A DNA stretch of 50,975 bases from Thiomargarita sp. (GTDB lineage Bacteria; Pseudomonadota; Gammaproteobacteria; Beggiatoales; Beggiatoaceae): positions 1-50,975 of the forward strand of contig DYRG01000019.1 in NCBI GenBank assembly GCA_020718845.1, written 5' to 3'. The position numbers and the translations under genes are program-made. The notes below the pieces were generated by a model that worked only from the letters and a program-made list of their open reading frames with translations, searched no databases and was not told the origin of the DNA. Below, one piece after another: positions 10,060-19,796 of the stretch (its first letter is position 1; every line of letters begins with the position of its first letter).

Positions 10060-10087
10060 AAAAAAGAGAAAAAGGGAAGTTTCTCTT
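10060..10087 (-). terminator. Rho-independent terminator of the GH5 gene
   Basis: On the minus strand an eight-base stem (AAGAGAAA/TTTCTCTT) closes an eight-base loop and runs directly into a U tract. It begins ten bases after the cellulase stop. The remaining space back to the smrA-like stop holds only a 27-codon lysine-rich reading frame (10006-10089) that I do not support as a gene. Confidence 0.7.
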
Positions 10088-10097
10088 AAGAAAATGA

Positions 10098-11846
10098 TCA
10101 ATTAGATGGCGTAACTGATTTTACTTCAAATGTTAAAGTATTCGGAATTTGTTGTAAAACCACGTCCCAACGATTTTGTGCATTTGTATCATTTGTCAAA
10201 CCCAAACGCGGAAGAAATACCGATCCACTCTCGGGTTGAAATAACGGCGTTGCATTACAAGTAGAAATATTGCACGCGGTTGGATTTTGTTGACATAATG
10301 CAATCCCCGCTTGTAATCCATTTTGATATTCAACATTTTGACTTGATGGAATACTCGTGCTTTCAGCATTTCCACAACTTATTTTTTGCAATTCAAATGG
10401 TTTTTCAGGCAATGAATTAAAGGCAAGTTGCAATCCAAATTCAATTTGCTTATTTGGAGCAATAGTTCGATTCCAATCTAAGGGTGATGCAATGTAATTT
10501 CCTGACAACAACATACTCCAATGATTACTAATTGTTGCACCCGTTCCTAAATTAAAGGTTATTTGCCAGTTTTTTAAATCACTTGCACCTTTATTGCGTA
10601 ATATCACATTGATTACCATACCATTTTGCCATTGACTTTGCACGGTATATTTTATTTCACACACATCGTTAGAAACGGGATTTGTTATAGGTGTTGGATT
10701 TGTTGTTGGAGGAGGATTTGTGGGGGTTGTTGAAACAGGCGTTGTTATGGTTTTATCCATTAAACGACGCAACAAAGCAACCTTATCATCCCACACGGTT
10801 TGCCAATCGTCTTGTAAAATCCCTCCCGTATCACCGCTATTTGGATTCCACGACCAATAAAAGAAATCCCGCATTTCTTTCTTAATCAAATAATTTACAA
10901 ACGCATCTTGCCACATTTTATCTTTTGCATTTCCTCCATGTCCATAACGCCCACCAAATTCTCCGACAATTACCGCAAATCCTTCATCTCGAAGAAATCC
11001 AAAATGCGTTTGCCAAATGGTTTCTAAATTATTAGGAAATGCGCTATCTTGAAAATAAGGTTGTTGATAAACATCAGGTCCATAAACATGAGGTGCAAAA
11101 ACCAATTTTGTTTTATCAATATTTAAAGGAAAACATTTCGCAGGTTCTAAATTTCCTCCCCACCAATGATTAGTCGATCCGCTACATTGTGTTGCGCTTT
11201 CAATTCCTTCGACAAATATTAACAAATTAGAATTAACATTTAAAATAGTTTTTGCAGCTTTTTCTGCGGCAGTATTCCAATCTGTTGCAATGTTATTTGT
11301 TCCCCAAGTAACATTCCCATGCGGTTCGTTTTTCAAATCAATTCCAATCAAATGTGCATTAGTTTTATAACGCTCTGCCATAAACGCTAAATCTTTTAAC
11401 CATTGAGTTTCACTATAAGAATCGGTGTACCAAAGCGTAGAAATTGCATTACAATCAGGACGATGATGATCTAATAAAATATATAAACCTAATTGATCAC
11501 TTTCAGCCATAAATTTATCTAAGATTTGCAAACTGTTCAAACCTTGTAAATCAGGATTTTTGCTATAATTAATGCTATTCGTTGCAACACCTTGCAAGGT
11601 TGCTGGACAAACTGGGATTCTTAATGCAGTGAAACCAAGTTCTTTGATTTGTTTTAACATTTCTTGCCAATTTCTTGACCACAAACCATGCAACACATGA
11701 TCTTGAGTTTCAAATCCAAACCAATTCACCCCATACAAAGCAATTTGTTGATTGTTGTTATCGTAAATTTTTCCATTAGTTGTTGTAAAAGCGTGCAATG
11801 TTGCACTCCATAACAAAAATGAAATTAAAGTGAGTGTTTTTTTCAT
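10098..11846 (-). CDS. Secreted GH5 endoglucanase with CBM2-type module
   Basis: A secreted cellulase-like enzyme of 582 residues. A signal peptide (about 1-19, ending LHA) precedes a glycoside hydrolase family 5 domain (about 22-365). The acid/base Glu is in LKNEPHG (E174) and the nucleophile in VGEFGGR (E296). A Pro/Thr linker (368-393) leads to a CBM2-like cellulose-binding module (about 394-492) with several Trp. The final ~80 residues form a separate Cys-containing region around YQNGLQAGIALCQQNP that I do not recognise. I start at the ATG at 11846, seven bases after GGAG; an upstream TTG would add five residues. It follows coaBC by 17 bases and is followed by a terminator. Confidence 0.88.
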   Translation of the reverse strand: MKKTLTLISFLLWSATLHAFTTTNGKIYDNNNQQIALYGVNWFGFETQDHVLHGLWSRNWQEMLKQIKELGFTALRIPVCPATLQGVATNSINYSKNPDLQGLNSLQILDKFMAESDQLGLYILLDHHRPDCNAISTLWYTDSYSETQWLKDLAFMAERYKTNAHLIGIDLKNEPHGNVTWGTNNIATDWNTAAEKAAKTILNVNSNLLIFVEGIESATQCSGSTNHWWGGNLEPAKCFPLNIDKTKLVFAPHVYGPDVYQQPYFQDSAFPNNLETIWQTHFGFLRDEGFAVIVGEFGGRYGHGGNAKDKMWQDAFVNYLIKKEMRDFFYWSWNPNSGDTGGILQDDWQTVWDDKVALLRRLMDKTITTPVSTTPTNPPPTTNPTPITNPVSNDVCEIKYTVQSQWQNGMVINVILRNKGASDLKNWQITFNLGTGATISNHWSMLLSGNYIASPLDWNRTIAPNKQIEFGLQLAFNSLPEKPFELQKISCGNAESTSIPSSQNVEYQNGLQAGIALCQQNPTACNISTCNATPLFQPESGSVFLPRLGLTNDTNAQNRWDVVLQQIPNTLTFEVKSVTPSN

Positions 11847-11863
11847 TTCTTTTTTCTCCAAAG

Positions 11864-13066
11864 TTAAAATGTCATTAAAAATCTTTTTGCGATAATTTCA
11901 ATGAGTTGTTTTGCGATTTCTGATTTGGGTGCGTGAGGAAGTTCAATCGAACCATCGCGCCAAAAAACTTGTAACACATTGTTATCACTATCAAATCCTT
12001 GATTCGGAATGCCCACTTGGTTTGCCGCGATCAGATCTAAATTTTTTTTATCTAATTTAGAAAGCGCATATTTTTCAACCTCTTGCGTTTCAGCCGCAAA
12101 TCCCACCACAAACGGACGCGGAGATAATTTTGCCACATTTGCCAAAATATCGGGTGTGCGTTCTAATTCAATCGTCATAATATCTTGATTTTTCTTAATT
12201 TTTTGATTTTCAGAACGAATCGGGCGATAATCTGCCACCGCCGCCGTTCCAATGAAAATATTTATTTTTAGTTCCTCTAATTCTTTCATTACCGCATCAA
12301 ACATCTCTTGTGCGCTATAAACTTCAATAAAATCAACAAATTGTGGTGGCGTTAAATTCGTTTTTCCACTAATTAAAATCACTTTTGCGCCGGCTTGTTG
12401 AGCGGCTTGTGCAATCGCGTAACCCATTTTCCCCGAACTTCGATTTGAAATAAATCTAACGGGATCAAGGTCTTCCCGCGTCGCGCCAGCCGTAATTAAA
12501 ACTGTTTTTCCTTTTAAAATTGTATTTTTAGTATAAAAAATCTCAATTAATTCAATGATTTGCAAAGATTCTAATAAACGACCTTTTCCAGTTTCTCCAC
12601 AGGCTTGTGATCCGTCGGCGGGTTCAAATATTAAAAAAGATCGTTTTTTCAAGAGGTTAAGATTATTTTGTGTAACTTCGGCTTTCCACATTTGTTGATT
12701 CATCGCGGGCGCGACGGCAATTTGAGCAGTGGTCGCCAAACAAATCGTGCTCAACAAATCATCGGCAAAACCGTGCGCTAATTTTGCAATAAAATTCGCA
12801 GTTGCGGGTGCAATTAAAATCAAATCCGCCCATCGAGCAAGTTCTATATGATTGATTTGATTTTCGGTTTCTGGATTGAAATCCAAATGCACTGGAAATC
12901 CAGACACCGTTTGTAATGTTAAAGGCGTAATAAATTGGGTTGCATTGTTAGTCATTACCACTCGAATTTGCGCGCCGCGTTCTTTCAAACGTCGAACTAA
13001 ATCTGGGATTTTATACGCCGCAATTCCGCCCGTCATTCCCAATAAAATTTTTTTTCCCATTAACAT
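11864..13066 (-). CDS. coaBC: Bifunctional phosphopantothenoylcysteine decarboxylase/synthase
   Basis: Catalyses two successive steps of coenzyme A synthesis: CoaB joins cysteine to phosphopantothenate and CoaC decarboxylates the product. The CoaC flavodoxin-like half has GGIAAYK, the catalytic His in NHIELARWAD (H73), PAMNQQMW (120-127) and the substrate-clamp Cys in ACGETGKGR (C156). The CoaB half begins at ITAGATRE (191) with SNRSSGKMG and later the KIKK lysine segment. I place the start at the ATG at 13066, eight bases after GGAG; the longer frame to 13108 lacks a ribosome site. At 400 residues it matches the family. It leads the two-gene unit with the cellulase. Confidence 0.93.
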   Translation of the reverse strand: MLMGKKILLGMTGGIAAYKIPDLVRRLKERGAQIRVVMTNNATQFITPLTLQTVSGFPVHLDFNPETENQINHIELARWADLILIAPATANFIAKLAHGFADDLLSTICLATTAQIAVAPAMNQQMWKAEVTQNNLNLLKKRSFLIFEPADGSQACGETGKGRLLESLQIIELIEIFYTKNTILKGKTVLITAGATREDLDPVRFISNRSSGKMGYAIAQAAQQAGAKVILISGKTNLTPPQFVDFIEVYSAQEMFDAVMKELEELKINIFIGTAAVADYRPIRSENQKIKKNQDIMTIELERTPDILANVAKLSPRPFVVGFAAETQEVEKYALSKLDKKNLDLIAANQVGIPNQGFDSDNNVLQVFWRDGSIELPHAPKSEIAKQLIEIIAKRFLMTF

Positions 13067-13191
13067 TTTGCGTTCTCCAAATAAATAGAAAAATACGCGG
13101 TTCGGCAAGCATTTTCAAGTTAGTGTTTCCTTAAATACTGAAAATATGCCAAAATAAGACATTTGATTGCTTGCAACGGCGAACTATTCCC

Positions 13192-14778
13192 ATGAATTCC
13201 CATAAAACGCCTCTGGTTTTAATTGTCGACGATGACGCAACCATGCGGTTGATGATGCGCCACACCCTCAAAAAAGCGGGTTTCGATGTCGAAGAAGCCG
13301 CCGACGGTCTTCCCGCGATTGAACGTTTCAAAGCCTGTCGCCCCGATATTGTGCTGTTAGATGTCATGATGCCGCAAATGGATGGTTTTACCGCGTGCGC
13401 TGAAATTCGCAAAGTCGCGGGCGGTGAGCACGTTCCCGTGTTGATGGCGACGGGGCTTGACGATGTTGAATCGATTAACAAAGCATACGAGGCGGGCGCG
13501 ACCGATTTTATCACAAAACCTATTACTTTTCCGTTACTTGGACATCGCGTCAAATATGTGTTGCGGGCAAGTCGAGCGATTGAGCGCGTCGGAAAAAGTG
13601 AGGCGCGTTTAGCGCACGCCCAATCGATTGCGCATTTGGGAAATTGGGAATTCGATACTGTTAATAACAAATCGCATTGGTCAAATGAAGTTTTTCGGAT
13701 TTTTAAATTACGGCGCGGTGATCAAGAACCTTCATTTGAAACCTATTTGCAATTAGTGCATTCTGAAGATCAAGAAGCCGTAAAAAATTGTTTTGATAAT
13801 GCTTTGTTTAAAGGAGAATCTTCTAATCTCGATCATCGAATTGTATTGCCCGATGGAACAGAAAGAATTTTGCACCAACAAATCGAGCCAGTTCTTGCAA
13901 CAGAACCTAATGGAACAAAGAAAACCATTTTGATTAGTGGAACGGTGCAAGATATTACTGAACGCAAACAAATTGAAAATGAATTGCGTCAATATCGAGA
14001 TCATTTGGAAGAGTTAGTTAATAAAAGAACTACTCAATTAACTGATGCAAATCAACAACTCAGATCAGCAAAAGAACAAGCCGAACAAGCTAATGAATTA
14101 AAGGATAAATTTATTTCATTAGTTGCTCATGATTTAAGATCGCCTTGGTCGGGGATTTTATCGGCATTGGAATTTATTTCTACCGATGATGAAAATCCTT
14201 TGCACGAAGAACATCTTGAAATCGTTCAACGTCTAATTCAAATCGGTAAATCGTCAGTTCAAATGATTGGTGATGTTTTAAATGTCAGTCGTTTGAAAAC
14301 GGGTAAAATCGCCGTTAAACCAGAACAAGTCGACGGTCGACAAGTTATTATTAATGTCTTGAATCATTTGAATTATTTAGCGCGTCAAAAAGGCGTTGAA
14401 TTAGTTAATGATGTGCCTGAAGAAACTTGGTTATTTGCTGATCCCACTTTGTATGTAGAAGTTGTGCAAAACTTAACTTCAAATGCGATTAAATTCTGCC
14501 GAAAAGGTGATCAAGTGCGTTTCTATATTCCAGAAAACCGCTCGACGGTAATTGCGGTTTCTGATACTGGGGTAGGAATTCCCGAAGAAAACTTACCTAA
14601 GTTGTTCAAAATTGAAGAAAAAACCAGCACCACAGGAACAGCGGGCGAGAAAGGAACGGGATTTGGACTTCCTTTCAGCCAAGACATTATGCACGCGCAT
14701 AATGGTCAAATTACGGTTGAATCTGTGTTAGGAACGGGAACAACTTTCTTTGTTGAATTGCCTAATGAGCAACCATAG
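13192..14778 (+). CDS. Response-regulator/PAS/histidine-kinase hybrid
   Basis: A cytoplasmic signalling protein of 528 residues with no membrane segment. An N-terminal receiver domain (about 7-125) has the acidic pocket DDD (13-15), phosphoacceptor D57 in LLDVMMP and K109 in TKP. A PAS domain (about 145-260) and a coiled coil follow. HisKA carries H313 in VAHDLRSPWS. The ATPase domain has SNAIKFC, DTGVGIP and GTGFGLPF. The order receiver-PAS-kinase means its activity may be set by another kinase. The ATG at 13192 is preferred over an in-frame TTG at 13171. A toxin-antitoxin pair follows directly. Confidence 0.9.
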   Translation: MNSHKTPLVLIVDDDATMRLMMRHTLKKAGFDVEEAADGLPAIERFKACRPDIVLLDVMMPQMDGFTACAEIRKVAGGEHVPVLMATGLDDVESINKAYEAGATDFITKPITFPLLGHRVKYVLRASRAIERVGKSEARLAHAQSIAHLGNWEFDTVNNKSHWSNEVFRIFKLRRGDQEPSFETYLQLVHSEDQEAVKNCFDNALFKGESSNLDHRIVLPDGTERILHQQIEPVLATEPNGTKKTILISGTVQDITERKQIENELRQYRDHLEELVNKRTTQLTDANQQLRSAKEQAEQANELKDKFISLVAHDLRSPWSGILSALEFISTDDENPLHEEHLEIVQRLIQIGKSSVQMIGDVLNVSRLKTGKIAVKPEQVDGRQVIINVLNHLNYLARQKGVELVNDVPEETWLFADPTLYVEVVQNLTSNAIKFCRKGDQVRFYIPENRSTVIAVSDTGVGIPEENLPKLFKIEEKTSTTGTAGEKGTGFGLPFSQDIMHAHNGQITVESVLGTGTTFFVELPNEQP

Positions 14779-14788
14779 GAAATTAAAA

Positions 14789-15001
14789 ATGTCTTCGATA
14801 ACACTTGATAATGAATTAGAGAGCAACTTAGTAAAGTATCTTGATATTTCACTTAATCCTCTTGATTTCACAGATCGGTTAAATAAACTTATTGAAACAA
14901 TTGAAGATTTAGATGACTATCGTATTGCGGTTGAGCGCACTAAAAATTTAGATTATTCCACAACGATTCCTCTTAATGAAATAATGGCTAAATATGTATG
15001 A
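14789..15001 (+). CDS. Antitoxin of a RelBE/ParDE-like pair
   Basis: A small acidic 70-residue protein encoded directly upstream of a RelE/ParE-type toxin and overlapping it by eight bases. That order and the translational coupling identify it as the antitoxin. The ATG at 14789 has AGGA about eight bases upstream. The longer frame beginning inside the kinase gene is unlikely. The N-terminus (SSITLDNELESNLVKYL) could be a DNA-binding strand-helix segment, and the C-terminus a toxin-binding tail. Sequence alone does not place it in a named antitoxin family. Confidence 0.7.
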   Translation: MSSITLDNELESNLVKYLDISLNPLDFTDRLNKLIETIEDLDDYRIAVERTKNLDYSTTIPLNEIMAKYV

Positions 15002-15263
15002 AGTTAGGTTTTCACCCGATGCTGAAAAAGATTTATCTAAATTAGAGCAACAAACCGCCAAAAGAATCGTTAAGTTTCTCCATGAACGCATTGCTAATAT
15101 AGATAATCCTCGCGCACTTGGTAAAGCACTCAAAGGTGAGGAACTCGGCAAATATTGGCGGTATCGAGTAGGTGATTATCGTATTATTTGTGAAATTCAA
15201 GATAATCAATTAGTTGTATTAGTCATTACCGTTGGGCATCGCCGCGACATTTATCGTCATTAA
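14994..15263 (+). CDS. RelE/ParE-family toxin
   Basis: An 89-residue protein with the compact fold signature of RelE/ParE toxins. It has an N-terminal strand YEVRFSPDAEKDL, two helices, and the C-terminal hairpin YRVGDYRIICEI followed by VITVGHRRDIY. RelE-type members cleave mRNA on the ribosome while ParE-type members poison gyrase; the sequence does not decide which. The reading frame is intact, unlike the related broken toxin at 40352-40614. The pair is inserted between a signalling gene and slt. Confidence 0.85.
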   Translation: MYEVRFSPDAEKDLSKLEQQTAKRIVKFLHERIANIDNPRALGKALKGEELGKYWRYRVGDYRIICEIQDNQLVVLVITVGHRRDIYRH

Positions 15264-15293
15264 AAATCAATTTAAATTTTTAGGTCATAAAAC

Positions 15294-17204
15294 ATGAAAA
15301 CGATTTTTACCTTTTTTCTAACACTATTTTTCTTCATTTCTGCGCAAGCACGCGAGGATTTTAGCTCGCAAAGAAAAACCTTTCTCCAAGCTAAACAAGC
15401 CTTAGAAAATAATGACATTTCAACTTTTAATCAATTAGAACCTGCTTTAAGAAAATATCCATTGCATTATTATTTGCAATATTTAACTTTAAAAGGACGT
15501 TCTGCAACGATTTCTGAAGTGGTTAATTTCTTTGATCGTTATCAAAATTCTCCTTTAGCCGATTTGTTATACAAAGAATGGATGACTGAATTACAACAAC
15601 GTGAAGATTGGCGTAATTTTGAAATCATTTATCCTTATCAAACTTTGCCCGCCGCAGAGTTTCGTTGTCAACACGCTTTGATTCGTTTAAATCAAGAAAT
15701 GACTCCCGCTTTTCGTGAGGAATTACGGGCTTTGTGGTTAATAGGAGAATCTTTACCAAAAACCTGTAGTGCGTTATTTGAACATTTAGCGCAAACGGGA
15801 TTTCTCACGCAAGATTTATTATGGCAACGTATCAAATTAGCAATGGCAGAAAATAATCCTAATGTTGCAATGCAATGGTCAAATCGTTTAACTGATAACA
15901 ACTTGCATCAATTATTTGTGCAATGGCGACGTATTCAACAAAACCCTGAAACGGTGAACAACTTTGTTGCAACGGATAGTGCAGATGCGCGTTTAATTGC
16001 AGTATATGGATTAAAGAAACTCGCTAAACAAAATCCTTTGCAAGCCAAACAAGTTTTAGCTAATTTGAAAAGAATTTTTAATTTCACACCCGCAGAACAA
16101 GATGATGTAGAAATTGACATCGCTGTGCAAGCCGTTAAAAAAGAATTACCTGAAGCCTTAGCTCTTTTGAAAGCCTTGAATGTTGCGCTGTTAGATGAAA
16201 AAACTCAGCATCTTTTCTTACAGCAATTATTAGTGGCGAGTGATTGGAAAGGTTTAATTGCATTTGTGCAAAAATTATCCGTCGGCACAAAAGAACTTCC
16301 GATTTGGCGTTATTGGTTGGGTCGTGCATTTGAAAATACGGGCGATCCCGCGATGGCAAAAGGTGTTTGGCAATCTTTAGCGCAAGAGCGTGATTATTAT
16401 GGATTTTTGGCGGCAAATCGTTTAAATGTTCAGCCCAAATTAAATCATAAACCGATTTCTTTTAGTTCCGATGAAGAACGAGATTTATTTAGTCAATTCA
16501 ATGGGTTATTACGGGGTTTAGAGTTTCGTTTGGTTGGAATGGAAAAAGAAGCCCGCAAAGAATGGACTGCCGCCATTAAAACCCTCACGCCGCGTCAAAT
16601 TGAGGTGGCAGCCGCGCTCGCTCGTCGAGATGGATGGTTTGATCGAGCGATTTTTACTGCCTCAAAAGCCGCTTCTTACGATGATTTGGAAGTGCGTTTT
16701 CCACTGGCTTATCATGATATTTTTAGCGAAGGCGCGCAAGAGCAAGGTGTTGATTTAGCATGGGTTTATGGGATCGTTCGCCAAGAAAGTGCGTTTATGG
16801 ATGTGGCGGTTTCTCATGCGGGTGCGAAAGGTTTGATGCAATTAATGCCCGCGACGGCAAAAATGGTGGCGCGTTCTATCGGCTTGAAATTAAACGATAT
16901 TTATGATGATCGGACAAATGTCAAATTAGGCACAACGTATTTGAAACAACAACTCGATAAATTTGATGGAAATTATATGCTTGCAACGGCGGCTTATAAT
17001 GCGGGTCCGGGGCGTGCAAAATCGTGGACGGCTTCAAATCCGTGTATTTCTCCTGATATTTGGGTAGAACTTGTTCCGTTCACAGAAACCCGCAATTACG
17101 TCAAATATGTTTTAACTTACACCGTAATTTATGAAGGAAGATTAGGTCGTCCAACAACCCCCGTTCGTATTTCTCGAGCGAGCACAAATTGTTCAACTCC
17201 TTAA
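15294..17204 (+). CDS. slt: Soluble lytic murein transglycosylase
   Basis: Periplasmic enzyme that cleaves peptidoglycan glycan strands with anhydro-product formation. The 636-residue protein has a signal peptide (about 1-19, ending AQA). A long alpha-superhelical U/L region (about 25-460) precedes the lysozyme-like catalytic domain (about 470-620). The catalytic Glu is in IVRQESAFM (E498), followed by GAKGLMQLMPATA and TAAYNAGPGR. Length and order match E. coli Slt70. The stop codon overlaps that of the convergent TPR gene through a shared TTAA. Confidence 0.92.
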   Translation: MKTIFTFFLTLFFFISAQAREDFSSQRKTFLQAKQALENNDISTFNQLEPALRKYPLHYYLQYLTLKGRSATISEVVNFFDRYQNSPLADLLYKEWMTELQQREDWRNFEIIYPYQTLPAAEFRCQHALIRLNQEMTPAFREELRALWLIGESLPKTCSALFEHLAQTGFLTQDLLWQRIKLAMAENNPNVAMQWSNRLTDNNLHQLFVQWRRIQQNPETVNNFVATDSADARLIAVYGLKKLAKQNPLQAKQVLANLKRIFNFTPAEQDDVEIDIAVQAVKKELPEALALLKALNVALLDEKTQHLFLQQLLVASDWKGLIAFVQKLSVGTKELPIWRYWLGRAFENTGDPAMAKGVWQSLAQERDYYGFLAANRLNVQPKLNHKPISFSSDEERDLFSQFNGLLRGLEFRLVGMEKEARKEWTAAIKTLTPRQIEVAAALARRDGWFDRAIFTASKAASYDDLEVRFPLAYHDIFSEGAQEQGVDLAWVYGIVRQESAFMDVAVSHAGAKGLMQLMPATAKMVARSIGLKLNDIYDDRTNVKLGTTYLKQQLDKFDGNYMLATAAYNAGPGRAKSWTASNPCISPDIWVELVPFTETRNYVKYVLTYTVIYEGRLGRPTTPVRISRASTNCSTP

Positions 17205-18205
17205 TTATTCCAACCTTGTTGTTTTATCCAATTTAATATTTCTAAAAGCATTTCTGGTTTGTTTGCCACATTTGATGCTTTTAGAAGTAATTTTGCTTCA
17301 AATGGTTCTTTACGAGTTTTCCAAATTTCTAATAATAACGCTAAAGCCATTTGAGCATCTTCTTTTATTTCTAGTAAAAATAACGCTTCATCAGTGCGTA
17401 AACTCAAATTATTGTGTGCTTTTGCTTGCTCAAAAATCTCAATATTTAGAATTTCAGTTCTTCCCAGTTTTTTAGCGGCAATTGCTCGACGAACTTGAAT
17501 CCGAATATCATTTGAATCATTGGGAATTTCATTTAAGAGTTGCTCATAATTTCCTTGATCCAACAAGAAATCACTATAAGCAATCCACAAAACATGATCA
17601 CGATACGGCGCACTTAACGCTTTTGTGATATTTTCTTGTGGATTTATTCCAATAAATTGATCTAATTTTACCAATTCCAAATGCAAACGTTGATAGGCTT
17701 GAGGACTTTCTTGTTGTGCCGCCATCACAGCACTGCGCAGTTTCTCATAAGCCAAATCAACTTTTCCTTGCCGCGATAAAACATTTGCAAAACAAGTTGC
17801 ACTATTGACTTTGCTCACACTTCTTTCAGTTTGTAAGCAAATATTTTGCGCTTTTTCATACTCACCTAGTTGTCGAAAAATTACCCCTTGAATGAGTAAA
17901 GCGGTCAAATCGTTAGGATTTCGCTCTAAATAAAGGCTAATATCTTGATTTGCTTGAATTATTTGTTGTTGTTTATAACGCAATAATCCTCGCGCTAATA
18001 ACATCGAATTTGGCACACTTTGGCAATCTAACCAAGGACTTAAATCAGTTTGAGCTTTTTGCAAAACTTGTAAATCTACGCCACTTTTTGCCGATTTTAA
18101 TAATTCAATGGTATTTTGAGCAATTTCATCTGGATTTACTTTCGTTTCCTCTGCATTAATTGAAATGCTAAAAGCTATTAAAAATAGAGCTAAAAAAGAT
18201 TTCAT
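17201..18205 (-). CDS. Periplasmic TPR-repeat protein
   Basis: A predicted exported protein of 334 residues. A signal peptide (MKSFLALFLIAFSISINA) precedes helical repeats of TPR type, including LLARGLLRYKQQQIIQA, ALLIQGVIFRQLGEYEKA and FANVLSRQGKVDLAYEKL. I start at the ATG at 18205, which overlaps the sppA stop as ATGA and has GGAG seven bases upstream. TPR proteins scaffold protein-protein contacts; no catalytic motif is visible. It ends the trpB2-gph-sppA run. The specific role is unknown. Confidence 0.7.
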   Translation of the reverse strand: MKSFLALFLIAFSISINAEETKVNPDEIAQNTIELLKSAKSGVDLQVLQKAQTDLSPWLDCQSVPNSMLLARGLLRYKQQQIIQANQDISLYLERNPNDLTALLIQGVIFRQLGEYEKAQNICLQTERSVSKVNSATCFANVLSRQGKVDLAYEKLRSAVMAAQQESPQAYQRLHLELVKLDQFIGINPQENITKALSAPYRDHVLWIAYSDFLLDQGNYEQLLNEIPNDSNDIRIQVRRAIAAKKLGRTEILNIEIFEQAKAHNNLSLRTDEALFLLEIKEDAQMALALLLEIWKTRKEPFEAKLLLKASNVANKPEMLLEILNWIKQQGWNN

Positions 18206-19146
18206 GGGGTTGCTCCAAATTGAGAAAACATCAACCATTCCGTTACCATTGTACTTACCCGTTCTGCCATGCGTTCAAATACGTCACGACGCGGGGTAAA
18301 ATTCACTAATTTCTCAGCTTTAATGACATCTTTTGCAACCGCTTGTGTATTAGAAAGTTCGTCGACTAATCCTAATTTAATCGCTTCCTCACCCGCCCAA
18401 ATAAAGCCAGAAAAGAGTTTTTCATTTGAAAGTTGCAACCGATCTCCTCGTCCTTCTTTAACGACTTGAATAAAGTTTTCATGTAAATTTCCTAATACAC
18501 CTTTTACATGATTTACTTCCTCATCTTTTTTAGGCGAGAAAGGGTCTAAAAATCCTTTATTTTCTCCCGATGTAAATAAACGCCGTTCTATCCCTAGTTT
18601 CTCAAGTGTATTGACAAATCCAAAACTACTCATAATTACGCCAATTGAACCCACTAAACTTGATTTGTCGACAAATATTTTTTCAGCTCCTACGGCAATG
18701 TAATATCCTCCCGATGCGCACAAATCTGTTACAACCGCATATAAAGGAATTTTTGGATATTCTTTTCTCAAACGTTGCATTTCTTGATAAATGTAATTTG
18801 ATTGCACTGGACTTCCACCCGGACTATTAATTCTAACAATCACCCCAGCGGTTTTCTCATCTTTAAATGCTGCTTTCAAAGATTTAATCACTTTCTCTGC
18901 ACTTGCTTCGGTATTACTTGCAATAATTCCTTTCACATCGACAACCGCAGTATGGTTTTTAGTTTCTCCAGTTAAATCATCAGCATCCAAATCAAATTTA
19001 ACCAATGCTAAAATCGCAAATAAATACATAAATCCAAGAAATTTAAAGAAAATTCCCCAACGACGTGCTCGACGTTGTTCGGTTATTTGTGCTGTCGCAA
19101 TTTGTTTTAACGCATCGCGTTCCCAATTTTCATTATTTTCTTTCAT
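18202..19146 (-). CDS. sppA: Signal peptide peptidase SppA-type serine protease
   Basis: Membrane-anchored protease of the S49 family that degrades cleaved signal peptides. Residues 1-30 are cytoplasmic, one membrane helix spans about 31-49, and the single S49 domain faces the periplasm. The likely nucleophile is S145 in CASGGYY and the general-base lysine K197 in GENKG. The motif RINSPGGSP (105-113) is also characteristic. At 314 residues it is the short single-domain form. It overlaps the HAD gene start-side by 14 bases and the TPR gene by four. Confidence 0.9.
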   Translation of the reverse strand: MKENNENWERDALKQIATAQITEQRRARRWGIFFKFLGFMYLFAILALVKFDLDADDLTGETKNHTAVVDVKGIIASNTEASAEKVIKSLKAAFKDEKTAGVIVRINSPGGSPVQSNYIYQEMQRLRKEYPKIPLYAVVTDLCASGGYYIAVGAEKIFVDKSSLVGSIGVIMSSFGFVNTLEKLGIERRLFTSGENKGFLDPFSPKKDEEVNHVKGVLGNLHENFIQVVKEGRGDRLQLSNEKLFSGFIWAGEEAIKLGLVDELSNTQAVAKDVIKAEKLVNFTPRRDVFERMAERVSTMVTEWLMFSQFGATP

Positions 19147-19786
19147 GTAAAAACTCCCATAAATCGTTCATTGAATGCAAGCAAATTATTGGATGATAAG
19201 TGAGCAAATGCTCACAACTATGTACCCCATAACTTACCGCCGCCGCATCTACTTTTGCATTGTTTGCCATTTTTAAGTCGTATTCACTGTCACCAATCAT
19301 TAATGCTTGATGATTTGAAATACCTGTTTTTTCTAAAATTTGATTTAACATTAACGGATCAGGTTTTGAGCAAGTTTCATCGGCACAACGGGTAATTTGA
19401 AATAAATGTCCAATCCCCGTTTCTTCTAAAACTCGATCTAAACCCCGCCGACTTTTTCCCGTTGCTAATGCTAAAATAAAGCCTTCCTCATGAAGTTTCT
19501 CTAACGTTTCTCTCACACCTTCAAATAAATAATTCGGGGTTTTATTCAAATCTAAATAATACAAACGATACAAATCTGCTAATTGCGTCCAATGGGCTTG
19601 ATCGCTTTCTGGATATAATGCAATCATCGCTTCGTTCAAACCCAGTCCAATAATGTGTTTGATTTGATCATTTGTTCTCGGTGACAAATCCGTGAGAGAA
19701 ATGGCAGATTGAAAACATTCGACAATCCGATCCGCCGAATCCATCAATGTGCCATCCCAATCAAATACTAATAACTGATATTTCAT
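19133..19786 (-). CDS. HAD-superfamily phosphatase (Gph/PGP-like)
   Basis: A 217-residue HAD subfamily IA hydrolase. Motif I is FDWDGTLMDS (nucleophile D9, general acid D11). Motif II is LATGKS, the motif III lysine is in SKPDP, and motif IV is IGDSEYDLKMA. A helical cap lies between motifs I and II. The resemblance is closest to phosphoglycolate phosphatase-like proteins, but HAD substrates cannot be read from these motifs. It is followed by sppA with a 14-base overlap and lies downstream of trpB2, separated by a palindrome. Confidence 0.85.
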   Translation of the reverse strand: MKYQLLVFDWDGTLMDSADRIVECFQSAISLTDLSPRTNDQIKHIIGLGLNEAMIALYPESDQAHWTQLADLYRLYYLDLNKTPNYLFEGVRETLEKLHEEGFILALATGKSRRGLDRVLEETGIGHLFQITRCADETCSKPDPLMLNQILEKTGISNHQALMIGDSEYDLKMANNAKVDAAAVSYGVHSCEHLLTYHPIICLHSMNDLWEFLHERK

Positions 19787-19796
19787 GTATTTCCTT

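Noticed and set aside
10006-10089. 27-codon Lys-rich reading frame between the smrA-like gene and the cellulase terminator
   Set aside because: No ribosome site, low-complexity composition, and its end overlaps the terminator hairpin.
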